Shown: piece after piece, positions 1 through 9,577 of the stretch
Position numbering within the stretch: the first letter of the stretch is position 1
Layout: the number at the start of each line of letters is the position of its first letter
Assembly (NCBI RefSeq): GCF_003970865.1
Contig: NZ_RXLZ01000012.1
Coordinates: forward strand, 21,116-85,115
Source: Stenotrophomonas maltophilia
Lineage (GTDB): Bacteria > Pseudomonadota > Gammaproteobacteria > Xanthomonadales > Xanthomonadaceae
Direction of reading: 5' to 3'
DNA length: 64,000 nt
Position numbers and translations under genes: made by a program
The notes under the pieces: generated by a model
The model's database searches: none
What the model was told of the DNA's origin: nothing
Seen by the model: the letters and a program-made list of their open reading frames with translations, nothing else

Positions 1-90
1 CTGCCATTGCTGCATACCGATCGTCTGCTGGCGCGCTGCGGCGTGCCGGCCACAACTGCCGATGCCGCCAGGGAGGCTGCCGATGTCTGA
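1..90 (+). CDS. maf: C-terminal end of a Maf-like nucleotide pyrophosphatase (partial)
   Basis: An open frame enters from the left edge and stops with TGA at 88-90, overlapping the start of rng by 8 bases. The visible 29 residues include LPLLHTDRLLARCGV, which resembles the usual Maf C-terminus (a conserved LPL followed by a leucine-rich helix). Maf proteins hydrolyse non-canonical nucleoside triphosphates and commonly lie just upstream of rng. Only the tail is visible, so the assignment rests on a short resemblance plus this context. Confidence 0.55.
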   Translation: MPLLHTDRLLARCGVPATTADAAREAADV

Positions 91-1570
91 GGAAATCCTG
101 GTCAATGTGACCCCGCGCGAAACCCGGGTCGCGGTGATCGAGAACGGCATGCTGCAGGAACTGCACATCGAGCGCGGTTGGCGCCGGGGTGTGGTCGGCA
201 ACATCTACAAGGGCAAGGTGCAGCGGGTGATGCCCGGAATGCAGGCGGCCTTCGTCGAAGTCGGGCTGGAGCGCGCCGCGTTCCTGCACGCCAACGACGT
301 GGTGCGGCCGGCGCCGGTGGCCAGTGCCGATACCGAGAACACCACGCTGCCGCCGCCCTCCAGCGTGCCGATCGTGGAGCTGCTGCGCGACGGCCAGGAC
401 ATCGTGGTGCAGGTGGTGAAGGACCCGATCGGGACCAAGGGCGCACGCCTGACCACCCAGATCAGCATTCCCTCGCGCTACATGGTGCTGCTGCCGCAGT
501 CCAAGGTGGTGGGGGTGTCCGCGCGCATCGAGGATGAAACCGAGCGCGCCCGCCTGAAGGCCCTGGTGACCGAACTGTCGGCGCAGCATGGGGGCTACGG
601 CTACATCGTGCGTACCAATGCCGAGGGCCAGCCGGCCGAGGCCATCGCCGAGGACATCGCCTACCTGTCGCGCGTATGGAACGTGGTCGAGCGTCGTGGC
701 CGCGAAGCGGCCTCGTGCAGCAACATCTATGAAGACCTGAGCCTGCCGCTGAGATCGGTACGCGACCTGATCCGCAAGGACGTTGACAAGGTGAAGGTGG
801 ACTCCAAGGAGACCTTCGCGCAGTTGCAGGCCTTTGTTGCCAAGTACATGCCGGTGCTGGCCGAGAAGATCGAGCTGTACAGCGGTGATCGCCCGATCTT
901 CGACATGTTCGGGGTGGAGGACGAGATCGGCCGCGCGCTGGACAAGCAGGTGCCGCTGAAATCCGGTGGCTACCTGGTGATCGACCAGACCGAGGCGATG
1001 ACCACCATCGACGTCAACACCGGTTCGTTCCTTGGCCAGCGCAACCTGGAAGAGACAGTGTTCCGCACCAACCTGGAAGCGGCGCAGGCGGTGGCACGGC
1101 AGCTGCGGCTGCGCAACCTGGGCGGCATCATCATCATCGATTTCATCGACATGGATGATGCCGAGCACCGCCGCCAGGTATTGCGTACGCTGGAAAAGGC
1201 GCTGGCCCGCGACCATGCCAAGACCACGGTGTACGACTTCTCGCCGCTGGGCCTGGTGGAGATGACCCGCAAGCGCACGGTGGAAAGCCTGGAGCGCCAG
1301 CTGTCGGAAACGTGCCCGCAGTGCAGCGGCCGCGGCAGCATCAAGACCACCGAGACGGTGACCTACGAGATCTTCCGCGAGATCACCCGCGCCGTGCGCC
1401 AGTTCGATGCCGCGCGCCTGCTGGTGATCGCTTCGACCAAGGTGGTCGCGCGCATCACCGACGAGGAATCCGCGGCGGTGGCCGAGCTGGAGGAATTCCT
1501 CGGCAAGAGCATCCGCTTCCAGGCGGACGAGCAGTACCTGCAGGAGCAATTCGATGTCGTTCTGCTCTGA
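83..1570 (+). CDS. rng: Ribonuclease G
   Basis: This is a 495-residue RNase E/G-family endoribonuclease that trims the 16S rRNA 5' end and helps decay mRNA in the cytoplasm. After an S1-like RNA-binding region (about residues 35-125) come the DNase-I-like catalytic motifs IDVNTGSF (about 309) and NLGGIIIIDFIDM (about 346-358, with the metal-binding aspartates). The zinc-link CPQCSGRG lies near residue 411. The length fits RNase G and there is no long RNase E C-terminal scaffold. ATG at 83 is chosen over ATG at 62 because the MSEEILVN start matches the family and a GGGAGG ribosome site lies about 7 bases upstream. It overlaps the maf-like stop, which suggests one operon. Confidence 0.95.
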   Translation: MSEEILVNVTPRETRVAVIENGMLQELHIERGWRRGVVGNIYKGKVQRVMPGMQAAFVEVGLERAAFLHANDVVRPAPVASADTENTTLPPPSSVPIVELLRDGQDIVVQVVKDPIGTKGARLTTQISIPSRYMVLLPQSKVVGVSARIEDETERARLKALVTELSAQHGGYGYIVRTNAEGQPAEAIAEDIAYLSRVWNVVERRGREAASCSNIYEDLSLPLRSVRDLIRKDVDKVKVDSKETFAQLQAFVAKYMPVLAEKIELYSGDRPIFDMFGVEDEIGRALDKQVPLKSGGYLVIDQTEAMTTIDVNTGSFLGQRNLEETVFRTNLEAAQAVARQLRLRNLGGIIIIDFIDMDDAEHRRQVLRTLEKALARDHAKTTVYDFSPLGLVEMTRKRTVESLERQLSETCPQCSGRGSIKTTETVTYEIFREITRAVRQFDAARLLVIASTKVVARITDEESAAVAELEEFLGKSIRFQADEQYLQEQFDVVLL

Positions 1571-1600
1571 TCCTCGCCGGCCGCAGGCCGGCGGTGGCCG

Positions 1601-4600
1601 ATGAGCGCGCCGCCGCGCCTGCGACTGCGAAGGATCCGCCGTCATTTCATTGCCGCCTGCGCGGTGGGCCTGGTCGGGCTTGCACTGCTGGTGGGCACCC
1701 TCAGCCAGCTGCTGCCGCTGGCTGAGCGCCATCCCGAGAAGATTGCTGCCTGGCTGAGCGAACGCGCTGGCCAGCCGGTGCGTTTCGACCAGCTGCAGAC
1801 CGCCTGGACCCGGCGTGGTCCGCTGCTGCAGCTCAAGGGCCTGCGCATCGGCGCCGGCCAAGGCCTGGCGATCGGCGAGGCCGAGGTGCTGGTATCGATG
1901 TACAGCGGCCTGTTGCCTGGCCGGTCGCTGACCGAGCTGCGCCTGCGTGGCCTGGCGCTCGACCTGCAGCAGGGCGAGGACGGTCGCTGGTCGGTGCGCG
2001 GCCTGCCGCAGGCCGCCAATGGCGGGGACCCGCTGGATGCGCTGCGCCGGCTGGGCGAACTGCAGGTGATCGGAGGCCGCCTGGGCGTGCATGCGCCGGG
2101 GTTGGGGATCGATACCACGCTGCCACGCATCGACGTGCGCCTGCGGGTCAACGGCGACCGCCTGCGTGTCGGTGTGCGCGCCTGGGCCCAGAGCGAAGCG
2201 CTGCCGTTGACGGCGGTGCTGGACGTGGACCGCGTGCGCGGCAATGGCCAGGCCTGGCTGGGCGCCGATCCGGTCGATTTTCATGCCTGGTCGCCGCTGC
2301 TGGCGGCCGGCGGTGTGCGCCTGCGCGAAGGCAAGGGCGAACTCAACCTGTGGCTGACCCTGCGCGATTTCGCACCGGTGGCGGTGACCACCGATTCGGA
2401 CCTGCGTGATGTCCGCATCGATGGCGCACCGATGCCCGCGATGGCGGCTCCGCAGCTGCAGCTGCAGCGGTTGCAGGCACGCCTGCGCTGGCAGCGCCAG
2501 GCCGATGGCTGGGCATTGCAGGTGCCGCGCCTGCGCCTGAAAACCGAAGACGGCGAGCAGCAGCTCGATGGCCTGCAGTTGCAGCTCGGCAAGCAGCTGC
2601 GGGTCCGTTCCGGTGAAGTGCAGGCCGGCATCGCGCTGCGTGCGCTGGCCCTGAGCGATCGTCTTGAACCGGGCCTGCGTCGCTGGCTGTTCCTGTCCAG
2701 GCCGCAGTTGGACGTGCGCGAGTTGCAGCTGGCGGGCGAACGCGATGGCCCGTTGTGGGCACAGGGCGAACTGCAGTCGCTGGGCTTCGCCAGCGTGGGC
2801 AATTCGCCCGGCCTGCGTGGCCTGGGCGGACGCTTCGAAGGCGACGCGGATGGCTTCAGCCTGCAGCTGCAGCCGCAACGCCAGCTGCAGTTCGATTGGC
2901 CGACCGGCTTCGGCGTGCGCCACGATCTGCACCTGGCGGGCCAGGTGGTGGGCTGGCGCGATGAAGGCGGTGGCTGGCGCATCGGCACGGCGGCGATGCG
3001 CGTGGAAGGCACCGACTATGCGGCAGACGTGCGCGGTGGCGTCTGGTTCCAGGGCGACGGTACGCGGCCGTGGCTGCAGCTGGCGGCCAAGCTGGACGAC
3101 GTGCCGATGACCGCGGCCAAGCGCTTCTGGATCCACTCCAAGATGAGCAAGGGGGCCACCGACTGGCTGGACATGGCGCTGGCCGGCGGCCAGGTGCGCA
3201 ATGGCATCGGCCTGGTCAGTGGCGACCTGGACGATTGGCCGTTCGACAACAACGATGGCCGCTTCGAGGCCACCGGCCATATCACCAATGGTGACATCCG
3301 CTTCCAGCACGACTGGCCGTTGATGCGCCAGGTCGACGCCGATATCGCCTTCATCGGCCCCGGCTTCGACATGCACGGTCGCGGCGATCTGGCCGGCGTG
3401 GCGGTGCAGAAATTCGAGGCGGGCATCCAGGACTTCGGGCAGCAGCCGCTGTACGTGCGTGCCGATGCGCAGAGCGAGGCCGGCAGGCTGCTGGCCATGC
3501 TGCGGCAGAGCCCGCTGCACAAGGATTATGGCGACACCCTGGACAACCTCACCGCTGCGGGCCCGGCGCATGTGACCTTCGATCTGCTGCAGCCGCTGCA
3601 CCACGATGAAGGTGGCGGCCATCTGCAGGGGACGGTCGATCTGGCCGGCGTGAAGCTGGTCGACAAGCGCTTCCAGCTCACCTTTGACAACATGCACGGG
3701 CAGGCGCGCTACAGCAATGGCGGTTTCGGCGCCGAGGAACTGACGGTGCGCCACCTCGGCCAGGACGGCCGCCTGAGCCTGCGTGCCGGTGGCTACGTGC
3801 ATGACAGCAAACTGGCTTTTGAATCGCAGCTGTCGGCCACGCTTGATGCGGGCGTGCTGATCGACCGTGCACCGGAGATGGCCTGGCTGAAGCCCTACAT
3901 CGCCGGCACCTCGCCGTGGACCATCGCGGTGAACCTGCCGAAGGTCGCGCCCGGTGCACCGGCGCCTCCCAGCGAACTACGGCTGAGCTCGGATCTGGTC
4001 GGCACCCGTCTGGACCTGCCGGCACCGCTGGATAAACCTGCCGGGGAGCCGTTGGCGACCACGGTGGCCGCACAGCTGCCAATGGGCGCCGGCCGTATCG
4101 ATGTGGCCTTCGGCCAGCGTCTGGCCCTGGCAGCACGCAGCCACAACAACCAGACGGGTGTGCAGGTGACGCTGGGCAGCGACCATGTCGATCGCGAGCC
4201 GCCGCCGAGCGGGCTGACCGTCAACGGTCGCAGTCCGACCCTGGATGCGCTGGAGTGGATCAGCCTGGCGCGTGGGGGCGGTGACGATGACACGATGCCG
4301 CTGCGTGCGGTGGATGTGCAGGTCGGTAAGCTGATGCTGATTGGCGGCGTCTTCGAACAGACCCGGTTGCAGTTGCAGCCGGGCCCGCAGGCACTGAATG
4401 TACGCTTGGACGGCCCGTCGCTGGCCGGGCGCCTGACCGTCCCCAATGCAGACGGCGGCACCATCAGTGGCCAGCTCGACCGCGTGCACTGGCAGTCACT
4501 GCCGGCGGCTCCGGGTGCACCGGCCGCACCGGCACGGGTACAGGCCGGCGCCAACGACATGGACCCGGCCAAGCTGCCGCCGTTCGCGCTGGACATCGCC

Positions 4601-5455
4601 GACCTGAAGTTCGGCAAGGTGGTGCTGGGCCAGGCGGTGCTGCGTACGCGGCCACTGGCCAATGGCCTGAACGTGGACGAGCTGCGCTTCCGTGCGCCCG
4701 ACCAGGAAATCGACATCAGCGGTCGCTGGCTGGGCCGCACCGGTGGTGCCCGCACCGAGCTGACCGCACAGGTGCGCAGCGAGGACCTGGGCGGACTGAT
4801 GCAGAACCTCGACTACGGCGGCCAGCTGCGTGGCGGTTCCGGCCAGGCGCAGCTGCAGGCCACGTGGAGCGGGGGGCCGTCGGACTTCCAGCTGGGCAAC
4901 CTGCAGGGCCGCCTGGACCTGCATGCACGCAATGGCCAGCTGCTGGAGCTGGAGCCGGGCGCTGGCCGCGTGCTGGGCCTGCTCAGCGTGACCCAGCTGC
5001 CGCGGCGCCTGATGTTCGACTTCCGCGACTTCTTCTCCAAGGGCTTCGCGTTCAACCAGATCGACGGCAGCATGCAGTTCGGCCAGGGCATGGCGCGCAC
5101 CGACAAGGTGCTGATCGAAGGCCCGGCAGCCAACATCACCATCCGCGGCCAGGCCGACCTGCGCAACCAGCAGTTCGACCAGACCATCGACGTCAACCCG
5201 CGCGCCGGCAATCTGCTGACCGTAGTGGGGGCGGTGGCCGGTGGCCCGGTGGGGGCGGCGCTGGGCGCGGCCACCAATGCGGTATTGTCCAAACCATTGG
5301 GCGAGATTGGCGCCCGTACCTACAAGGTGACCGGTCCATGGAAGGAACCGAAGGTGGAAGTGATCGAGCGCAGCCGCGACAAGGCTCCGCCACCCGCGCC
5401 GGCACCGGCGCCGGCCATCCCGCCGACCGTCACCGGCCTGCCGCGCTCGCGTTGA
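1601..5455 (+). CDS. yhdP: YhdP-family AsmA-like envelope protein
   Basis: This is a 1284-residue protein with one N-terminal membrane anchor (about residues 14-36) followed by a long periplasmic region. It matches the YhdP/TIGR02099 family in length, in its DUF3971-like middle and in its AsmA-like C-terminal part (QLPRRLMFDFRDFF, followed by a glycine- and alanine-rich hydrophobic stretch). In Enterobacteria YhdP, TamB and YdbH are redundant bridge-like proteins that move phospholipid between the inner and outer membranes. It lies 30 bases after rng and 60 bases before tldD, the same order as in many gammaproteobacteria, so co-transcription is likely. The C-terminus carries a short Pro/Ala repeat tail. 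Confidence 0.9.
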   Translation: MSAPPRLRLRRIRRHFIAACAVGLVGLALLVGTLSQLLPLAERHPEKIAAWLSERAGQPVRFDQLQTAWTRRGPLLQLKGLRIGAGQGLAIGEAEVLVSMYSGLLPGRSLTELRLRGLALDLQQGEDGRWSVRGLPQAANGGDPLDALRRLGELQVIGGRLGVHAPGLGIDTTLPRIDVRLRVNGDRLRVGVRAWAQSEALPLTAVLDVDRVRGNGQAWLGADPVDFHAWSPLLAAGGVRLREGKGELNLWLTLRDFAPVAVTTDSDLRDVRIDGAPMPAMAAPQLQLQRLQARLRWQRQADGWALQVPRLRLKTEDGEQQLDGLQLQLGKQLRVRSGEVQAGIALRALALSDRLEPGLRRWLFLSRPQLDVRELQLAGERDGPLWAQGELQSLGFASVGNSPGLRGLGGRFEGDADGFSLQLQPQRQLQFDWPTGFGVRHDLHLAGQVVGWRDEGGGWRIGTAAMRVEGTDYAADVRGGVWFQGDGTRPWLQLAAKLDDVPMTAAKRFWIHSKMSKGATDWLDMALAGGQVRNGIGLVSGDLDDWPFDNNDGRFEATGHITNGDIRFQHDWPLMRQVDADIAFIGPGFDMHGRGDLAGVAVQKFEAGIQDFGQQPLYVRADAQSEAGRLLAMLRQSPLHKDYGDTLDNLTAAGPAHVTFDLLQPLHHDEGGGHLQGTVDLAGVKLVDKRFQLTFDNMHGQARYSNGGFGAEELTVRHLGQDGRLSLRAGGYVHDSKLAFESQLSATLDAGVLIDRAPEMAWLKPYIAGTSPWTIAVNLPKVAPGAPAPPSELRLSSDLVGTRLDLPAPLDKPAGEPLATTVAAQLPMGAGRIDVAFGQRLALAARSHNNQTGVQVTLGSDHVDREPPPSGLTVNGRSPTLDALEWISLARGGGDDDTMPLRAVDVQVGKLMLIGGVFEQTRLQLQPGPQALNVRLDGPSLAGRLTVPNADGGTISGQLDRVHWQSLPAAPGAPAAPARVQAGANDMDPAKLPPFALDIADLKFGKVVLGQAVLRTRPLANGLNVDELRFRAPDQEIDISGRWLGRTGGARTELTAQVRSEDLGGLMQNLDYGGQLRGGSGQAQLQATWSGGPSDFQLGNLQGRLDLHARNGQLLELEPGAGRVLGLLSVTQLPRRLMFDFRDFFSKGFAFNQIDGSMQFGQGMARTDKVLIEGPAANITIRGQADLRNQQFDQTIDVNPRAGNLLTVVGAVAGGPVGAALGAATNAVLSKPLGEIGARTYKVTGPWKEPKVEVIERSRDKAPPPAPAPAPAIPPTVTGLPRSR

Positions 5456-5515
5456 GCGCGGCTTTCCTGTTCACGGGGCTTGCCTGAGCGCCCCCGCATC
5501 CCCAGATCGAGAACC

Positions 5516-6961
5516 ATGACTGATATCGCCCTGACGCTTGCCCAAGACCGCCTGCTGCGCCCCGGCGGCCTGGATACCGCTGGCCTGGAGCGCACCTTCG
5601 GCCAGCTGCTCGGCCCCGGTGTGGACTTCGGCGACCTCTATTTCCAGCACGCCCGCCGCGAGAGCTGGAGCGTGGAAGACGGCATCGTCAAGGACGGTGC
5701 CCATTCCATCGAGCAGGGCGTGGGCGTGCGGGCGATTTCCGGCGAGAAGACCGGTTTCGCCTACTCCGATGACATCCATGCCGATGCGCTGCGGGTGGCG
5801 GCGCAGTCGGCGCGCGCGATCTCGCGTGAAGGTGGCGCCCAGTCCGGGCGATCGCTGCTGCGCGGCAACGCGCGCGCGTTGTACCCGGCGCTGGACCCGA
5901 TCGATGGCATCGGCAACGAGGCCAAGGTCGAGGTGCTCAAGCGCCTGGATGGCTACCTGCGCGCCGCCGACCCGCGCGTGAAGCAGGTGATGGTGAGCCT
6001 GTCCGGCGGCGTCGATACGGTGCTGATCGCCCGCAGCGACGGTGTGCTGGGCGCTGACGTGCGCCCGCTGGTGCGCCTGAACGTGCAGGTGATCGTCGAG
6101 CACAACGGTCGCCGCGAGTCCGGCTATGCCGGCGGTGGTGGCCGCTATGGGTATGAGGAACTGTTCGCCGACGGCCGCCCCGAGGCCTTTGCCCGCGAGG
6201 CGCTGCGCCAGGCGCTGGTGAACCTGGATGCCGTTCCGGCACCGGCCGGGGTGATGCCGGTGGTGCTCGGTCCGGGCTGGCCCGGCGTGCTGCTGCACGA
6301 AGCGGTCGGCCATGGTCTGGAAGGCGACTTCAACCGCAAGGGCACCAGTGTCTATGCCGGCCGCATCGGTGAGCGCGTCGCGGCGCCGGGCGTGACCATC
6401 GTCGACGACGGTACGCTCGACGGCCGTCGTGGTTCGTTGAACATCGACGATGAGGGCCACCCGAGCCAGTGCACCACCCTGATCGAGGACGGCATCCTGG
6501 TCGGCTACATGCAGGACAGCCTCAACGCACGGCTGATGGGCATGGCGCCGACCGGCAACGGCCGCCGCGAATCGTTCGCGCACCTGACCATGCCGCGCAT
6601 GACCAACACCTACATGCGCGCCGGCCAGCATGACCCGCAGGAAATGATCCGTTCGGTGAAGAAGGGCCTGTACGCGGTCAACTTCGGCGGCGGCCAGGTC
6701 GACATCACCAGCGGCAAGTACGTGTTCTCGGCCACCGAGGCCTACCTCATCGAGGATGGCCGCATCACCACGCCGGTGAAGGGTGCGACGCTGATCGGCA
6801 ACGGTCCGGAAACCATGCAGAAGGTACGCATGGTCGGCAACGATCTGGCCCTGGACGAGGGCGTGGGCATCTGTGGCAAGGACGGGCAGAGCGTGCCCGT
6901 GGGTGTTGGCCAGCCCTCGCTGCTGATCGAGGGCATCACCGTCGGCGGTACCCAGGCCTGA
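5516..6961 (+). CDS. tldD: Metalloprotease TldD, catalytic subunit
   Basis: This 481-residue protein has the same length as E. coli TldD. TldD and TldE/PmbA form a heterodimeric zinc protease that digests unfolded peptides, completes maturation of microcins, and has been linked to CcdA antitoxin turnover. The zinc-binding HEAVGH motif is at residues 261-266. The start at 5516 ([10 protein letters not shown]) is preferred over an in-frame codon at 5480 because the family begins here. Its partner pmbA is 0.7 kb downstream, beyond darP on the opposite strand. Confidence 0.95.
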   Translation: MTDIALTLAQDRLLRPGGLDTAGLERTFGQLLGPGVDFGDLYFQHARRESWSVEDGIVKDGAHSIEQGVGVRAISGEKTGFAYSDDIHADALRVAAQSARAISREGGAQSGRSLLRGNARALYPALDPIDGIGNEAKVEVLKRLDGYLRAADPRVKQVMVSLSGGVDTVLIARSDGVLGADVRPLVRLNVQVIVEHNGRRESGYAGGGGRYGYEELFADGRPEAFAREALRQALVNLDAVPAPAGVMPVVLGPGWPGVLLHEAVGHGLEGDFNRKGTSVYAGRIGERVAAPGVTIVDDGTLDGRRGSLNIDDEGHPSQCTTLIEDGILVGYMQDSLNARLMGMAPTGNGRRESFAHLTMPRMTNTYMRAGQHDPQEMIRSVKKGLYAVNFGGGQVDITSGKYVFSATEAYLIEDGRITTPVKGATLIGNGPETMQKVRMVGNDLALDEGVGICGKDGQSVPVGVGQPSLLIEGITVGGTQA

Positions 6962-7002
6962 GCCGGGCGATGGCCAGCGCCACCGCCCCGGCCGGCGCGG
7001 AC

Positions 7003-7590
7003 TCAGTCCTCGTCGGCTTCGTCGCTCTCGACGGGGTCGGCGTCTTCGGCGCTGGCCTTCAGGCCCAGCGCGGCCGGCAGCATCAGGGCACGCAGCACCT
7101 GGAAGATTTCGCGGTAGGCGCGCGGCGGCTTGTTCTTGGCCTTTTCGGCCTGCGCATTGCGCACCAGCGTGCGCAGCTGCTGGCGGTCGGCCTGCGGGTA
7201 GTCGTCCAGCAGTGCAGCCAGCGCCTTGTCACCCTCGGCCAGCAGGCGGTCGCGCCAGTCTTCGGCGCGGTGCATCATCGCCACTTCACGGCGGCCGGTT
7301 TCGCTGTTGGCGTCCAGCGCATCGCGGATCGCATCCAGCGTGGCGTCATCTTCGCGGCGCATGTGCTTGGCCAGAAACGCCAGCTGGCGCTTGTGGGCGA
7401 TGTGGGCGGTGATGCGCTTGCACTCGGCGATATGCGGCAGCAGGTCTTCCGGGATCGGCAGGCGTGCCAGCTGGGCCGGGGTCAACGACACCAGCTTCTC
7501 GCCCAGGGCCAGCACGTCGAGCGCGTCGCGCCGGTTCTGGCTGCGGCTCTTGTCGTGGAATTCACCGGTTTCTTCGTCGCGTCCGCGCAT
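7003..7590 (-). CDS. darP: Ribosome-associated protein DarP (YjgA, DUF615)
   Basis: This 195-residue charged protein has the DUF615/YjgA signature: [19 protein letters not shown] near the N-terminus, then a basic helical body and an acidic C-terminal tail. In E. coli, DarP binds late 50S assembly intermediates and helps the peptidyl-transferase centre mature. It is divergent from pmbA, with 68 bases between the starts. That interval holds a GC hairpin followed, on this strand, by seven Ts (7608-7636), described separately. Placement beside tldD/pmbA is a recurring gammaproteobacterial arrangement. Confidence 0.92.
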   Translation of the reverse strand: MRGRDEETGEFHDKSRSQNRRDALDVLALGEKLVSLTPAQLARLPIPEDLLPHIAECKRITAHIAHKRQLAFLAKHMRREDDATLDAIRDALDANSETGRREVAMMHRAEDWRDRLLAEGDKALAALLDDYPQADRQQLRTLVRNAQAEKAKNKPPRAYREIFQVLRALMLPAALGLKASAEDADPVESDEADED

Positions 7591-7607
7591 CGTTCCTACC
7601 TGATCTC

Positions 7608-7636
7608 AAAAAAAGTCGCCCGGCGTGATGCCGGGC
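7608..7636 (-). terminator. Terminator-like hairpin in the darP leader
   Basis: Read on the minus strand, a 7-bp GC stem (7618-7624 with 7630-7636) with a 5-base loop is followed after three bases by TTTTTTT (7614-7608). It lies 18 bases upstream of the darP start codon. It could end minus-strand transcription arriving from pmbA, or act as an attenuator if the darP promoter lies further upstream. Confidence 0.45.
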
Positions 7637-7658
7637 CCAACCCGTACAGGATAAAGCA

Positions 7659-9026
7659 TTGAACGTGATCGCCCCTGAAGTCGCTGTCGGCGACGACAGC
7701 CCGGCCCGGCTGGAACGGCTGGCCGACCTCTCCCAGCAGCTGCTCGACCGTGCCCGTGCGCTGGGCGCCAGCCAGGCCGAGGTCAGCTGCAGCGAGGACC
7801 GTGGCCTGGAGGTCAATGTCCGCCTTGGCGAAGTTGAGACCGTGCAGTCCACCCGTGACCGCGGTATCGCCGTCACCGTCTATTTCGGCCAACGCAAGGG
7901 CAGCGCCAGCACCGGCGACCTGAACGAGGCCAGCCTTGCCGCCACGGTCGAGCAGGCCTGTGCGATCGCCCGGCATACCGAGGACGACCCGGCCGCCGGC
8001 CTGGCTGAGGCCACGCTGATGGCCACCGATTTCCCGGACCTGGATGCCTGGCATCCCTGGGCGCTGCAGGCCGACGAGGCGGTGGACCTGGCCCTGGCCT
8101 GCGAGAACGCAGGTCGTGAGGCCGATGCGCAGATCCGCAATTCCGACGGCGCCTCGGTGTCGAGCATGCAGAGCCTGTCGGTGTACGCCAACTCGCATGG
8201 CTTTTTCGGCCGTGAGCGCGGCACCCATCATTCGGTGGGCTGTGCGCTGATCGCCGGCCAGGGCGATGGCATGCAGCGCGATGGCTGGTACACCAGCGCG
8301 CTGGCCCGCGAGGATCTGGAAGAGGTGGGCCTGGTCGGTCGTCGTGCTGCCGAGCGCACCGTCGCCCGCCTGCAGCCTCGTTCGATGGCCACCGGCAGCA
8401 TGCCGGTGCTGTTCGCCCCGGAAGTGGCGCGCAGCCTGGTCGGCCACCTGCTGTCGGCGGTGTCCGGCGGTGCCCTGTACCGCCAGGCCAGCTTCCTGCT
8501 GGACAGCGTTGGCCAGCAGCTGTTCCCGGACTGGATGCAGATCGAGGAACTGCCCCACCTGCGCCGTGGCCTGCGCTCGGCCGCCTTCGACGGTGACGGC
8601 GTGGCCACCCGTGCTTCGGCCCTGGTCCGCGACGGTGTGCTGCAGCGCTATGTGCTGGGCAGCTACTCGGCACGCAAGCTGGGCCTGCAGACCACCGCCA
8701 ATGCCGGTGGCGTGCACAACCTGCAGTTGGCCGCCAACGCGGGCTCCCTGCAGGAAATCGCCCGGCAGATGGGCGATGGCCTGCTGGTGACCGAACTGAT
8801 GGGGCAGGGCGTGAACGGGGTGACCGGCGACTACTCGCGCGGTGCCGGCGGCTTCCGCGTCGAGAATGGTGAGATCCAGTACCCGGTGGATGGCATCACC
8901 ATCGCCGGCAACCTGCGCGAGATGTTCAGCAGCATCGAGGCGGTCGGCAGCGACGTCGACCCGCGCTCGCACATCCGGACCGGTTCGATCCTGCTGGGGC
9001 GGATGACCATCGCCGGTAATGATTGA
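7659..9026 (+). CDS. pmbA: Metalloprotease subunit TldE/PmbA
   Basis: This 455-residue protein is homologous to TldD but lacks the HExxxH zinc motif, as expected for the non-catalytic TldE/PmbA subunit. Recognisable family blocks are TTANAGGVHNL and the C-terminal YPVDGITIAGNLREM. It forms the peptide-digesting chamber together with TldD, encoded just upstream. No ATG fits the N-terminus. A TTG at 7659 or a GTG at 7665 is the probable start, so the first few residues are uncertain. Confidence 0.93.
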   Translation: MNVIAPEVAVGDDSPARLERLADLSQQLLDRARALGASQAEVSCSEDRGLEVNVRLGEVETVQSTRDRGIAVTVYFGQRKGSASTGDLNEASLAATVEQACAIARHTEDDPAAGLAEATLMATDFPDLDAWHPWALQADEAVDLALACENAGREADAQIRNSDGASVSSMQSLSVYANSHGFFGRERGTHHSVGCALIAGQGDGMQRDGWYTSALAREDLEEVGLVGRRAAERTVARLQPRSMATGSMPVLFAPEVARSLVGHLLSAVSGGALYRQASFLLDSVGQQLFPDWMQIEELPHLRRGLRSAAFDGDGVATRASALVRDGVLQRYVLGSYSARKLGLQTTANAGGVHNLQLAANAGSLQEIARQMGDGLLVTELMGQGVNGVTGDYSRGAGGFRVENGEIQYPVDGITIAGNLREMFSSIEAVGSDVDPRSHIRTGSILLGRMTIAGND

Positions 9027-9113
9027 TGGCGTCGATGGCGTAAGCTATGCCCGCCTGACGCAACCAGCTTGGTGCTGGTGGGTCAAGACCACCCAATGAA
9101 AAGGAGTTTTGTC

Positions 9114-9485
9114 GTGAGCGAATTCGATAACGTCCCGCCGCCGCCGGCCACCACCGACGTGCCGGCCGACCAGCGCACCATGGCCCTGGCTGCCCACCTG
9201 CTGGGCATCTTCACCGGCTTCATCGGCGCGCTGATCATCTGGCTGATCAACAAGGACGATGCTGGCAAGGCCTTCGTGACCGACCAGGCCAAGGAAGCCC
9301 TGAACTTCCAGATCACCGTGACCATCGCGATGGTCATCAGCATCATCCTGATGATCGTGATCATCGGCGGCATCCTGGCCCCGATCGTCGGCGTCATCAA
9401 CCTGGTGTTCTGCATCATTGCTGCTGTGAAGGCCAACAACGGCGAAGCCTACCGCTACCCGTTCACCCTGCGCCTGATCAAGTAA
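9114..9485 (+). CDS. Small DUF4870-type membrane protein
   Basis: This 123-residue protein has a proline-rich cytosolic N-terminus. It is followed by the DUF4870 layout: AAHLLGIFTGFIGALIIWLI, a KEALNFQ motif, then two closely spaced hydrophobic segments. Family members are small inner-membrane proteins of unknown function. GTG at 9114 is preferred because AAGGAG lies 7 bases upstream. ATG at 9096 is the alternative. The gene stands alone and is followed by a clear terminator. Confidence 0.85.
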   Translation: MSEFDNVPPPPATTDVPADQRTMALAAHLLGIFTGFIGALIIWLINKDDAGKAFVTDQAKEALNFQITVTIAMVISIILMIVIIGGILAPIVGVINLVFCIIAAVKANNGEAYRYPFTLRLIK

Positions 9486-9506
9486 GACCGGCCGCATGTG
9501 GAACTG

Positions 9507-9533
9507 AAAACGCCCGGCATTGCCGGGCGTTTT
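9507..9533. terminator. Bidirectional intrinsic terminator
   Basis: AAAACGCCCGGCA and its reverse complement form a near-perfect hairpin with A/T tracts on both sides. It lies between the DUF4870 gene and the convergent ispA, so it can serve both strands. Confidence 0.85.
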
Positions 9534-9577
9534 CATGTGCGGGGAGCGGCGGGCGGTGCCCGGCGAGCGAGCAGCGA

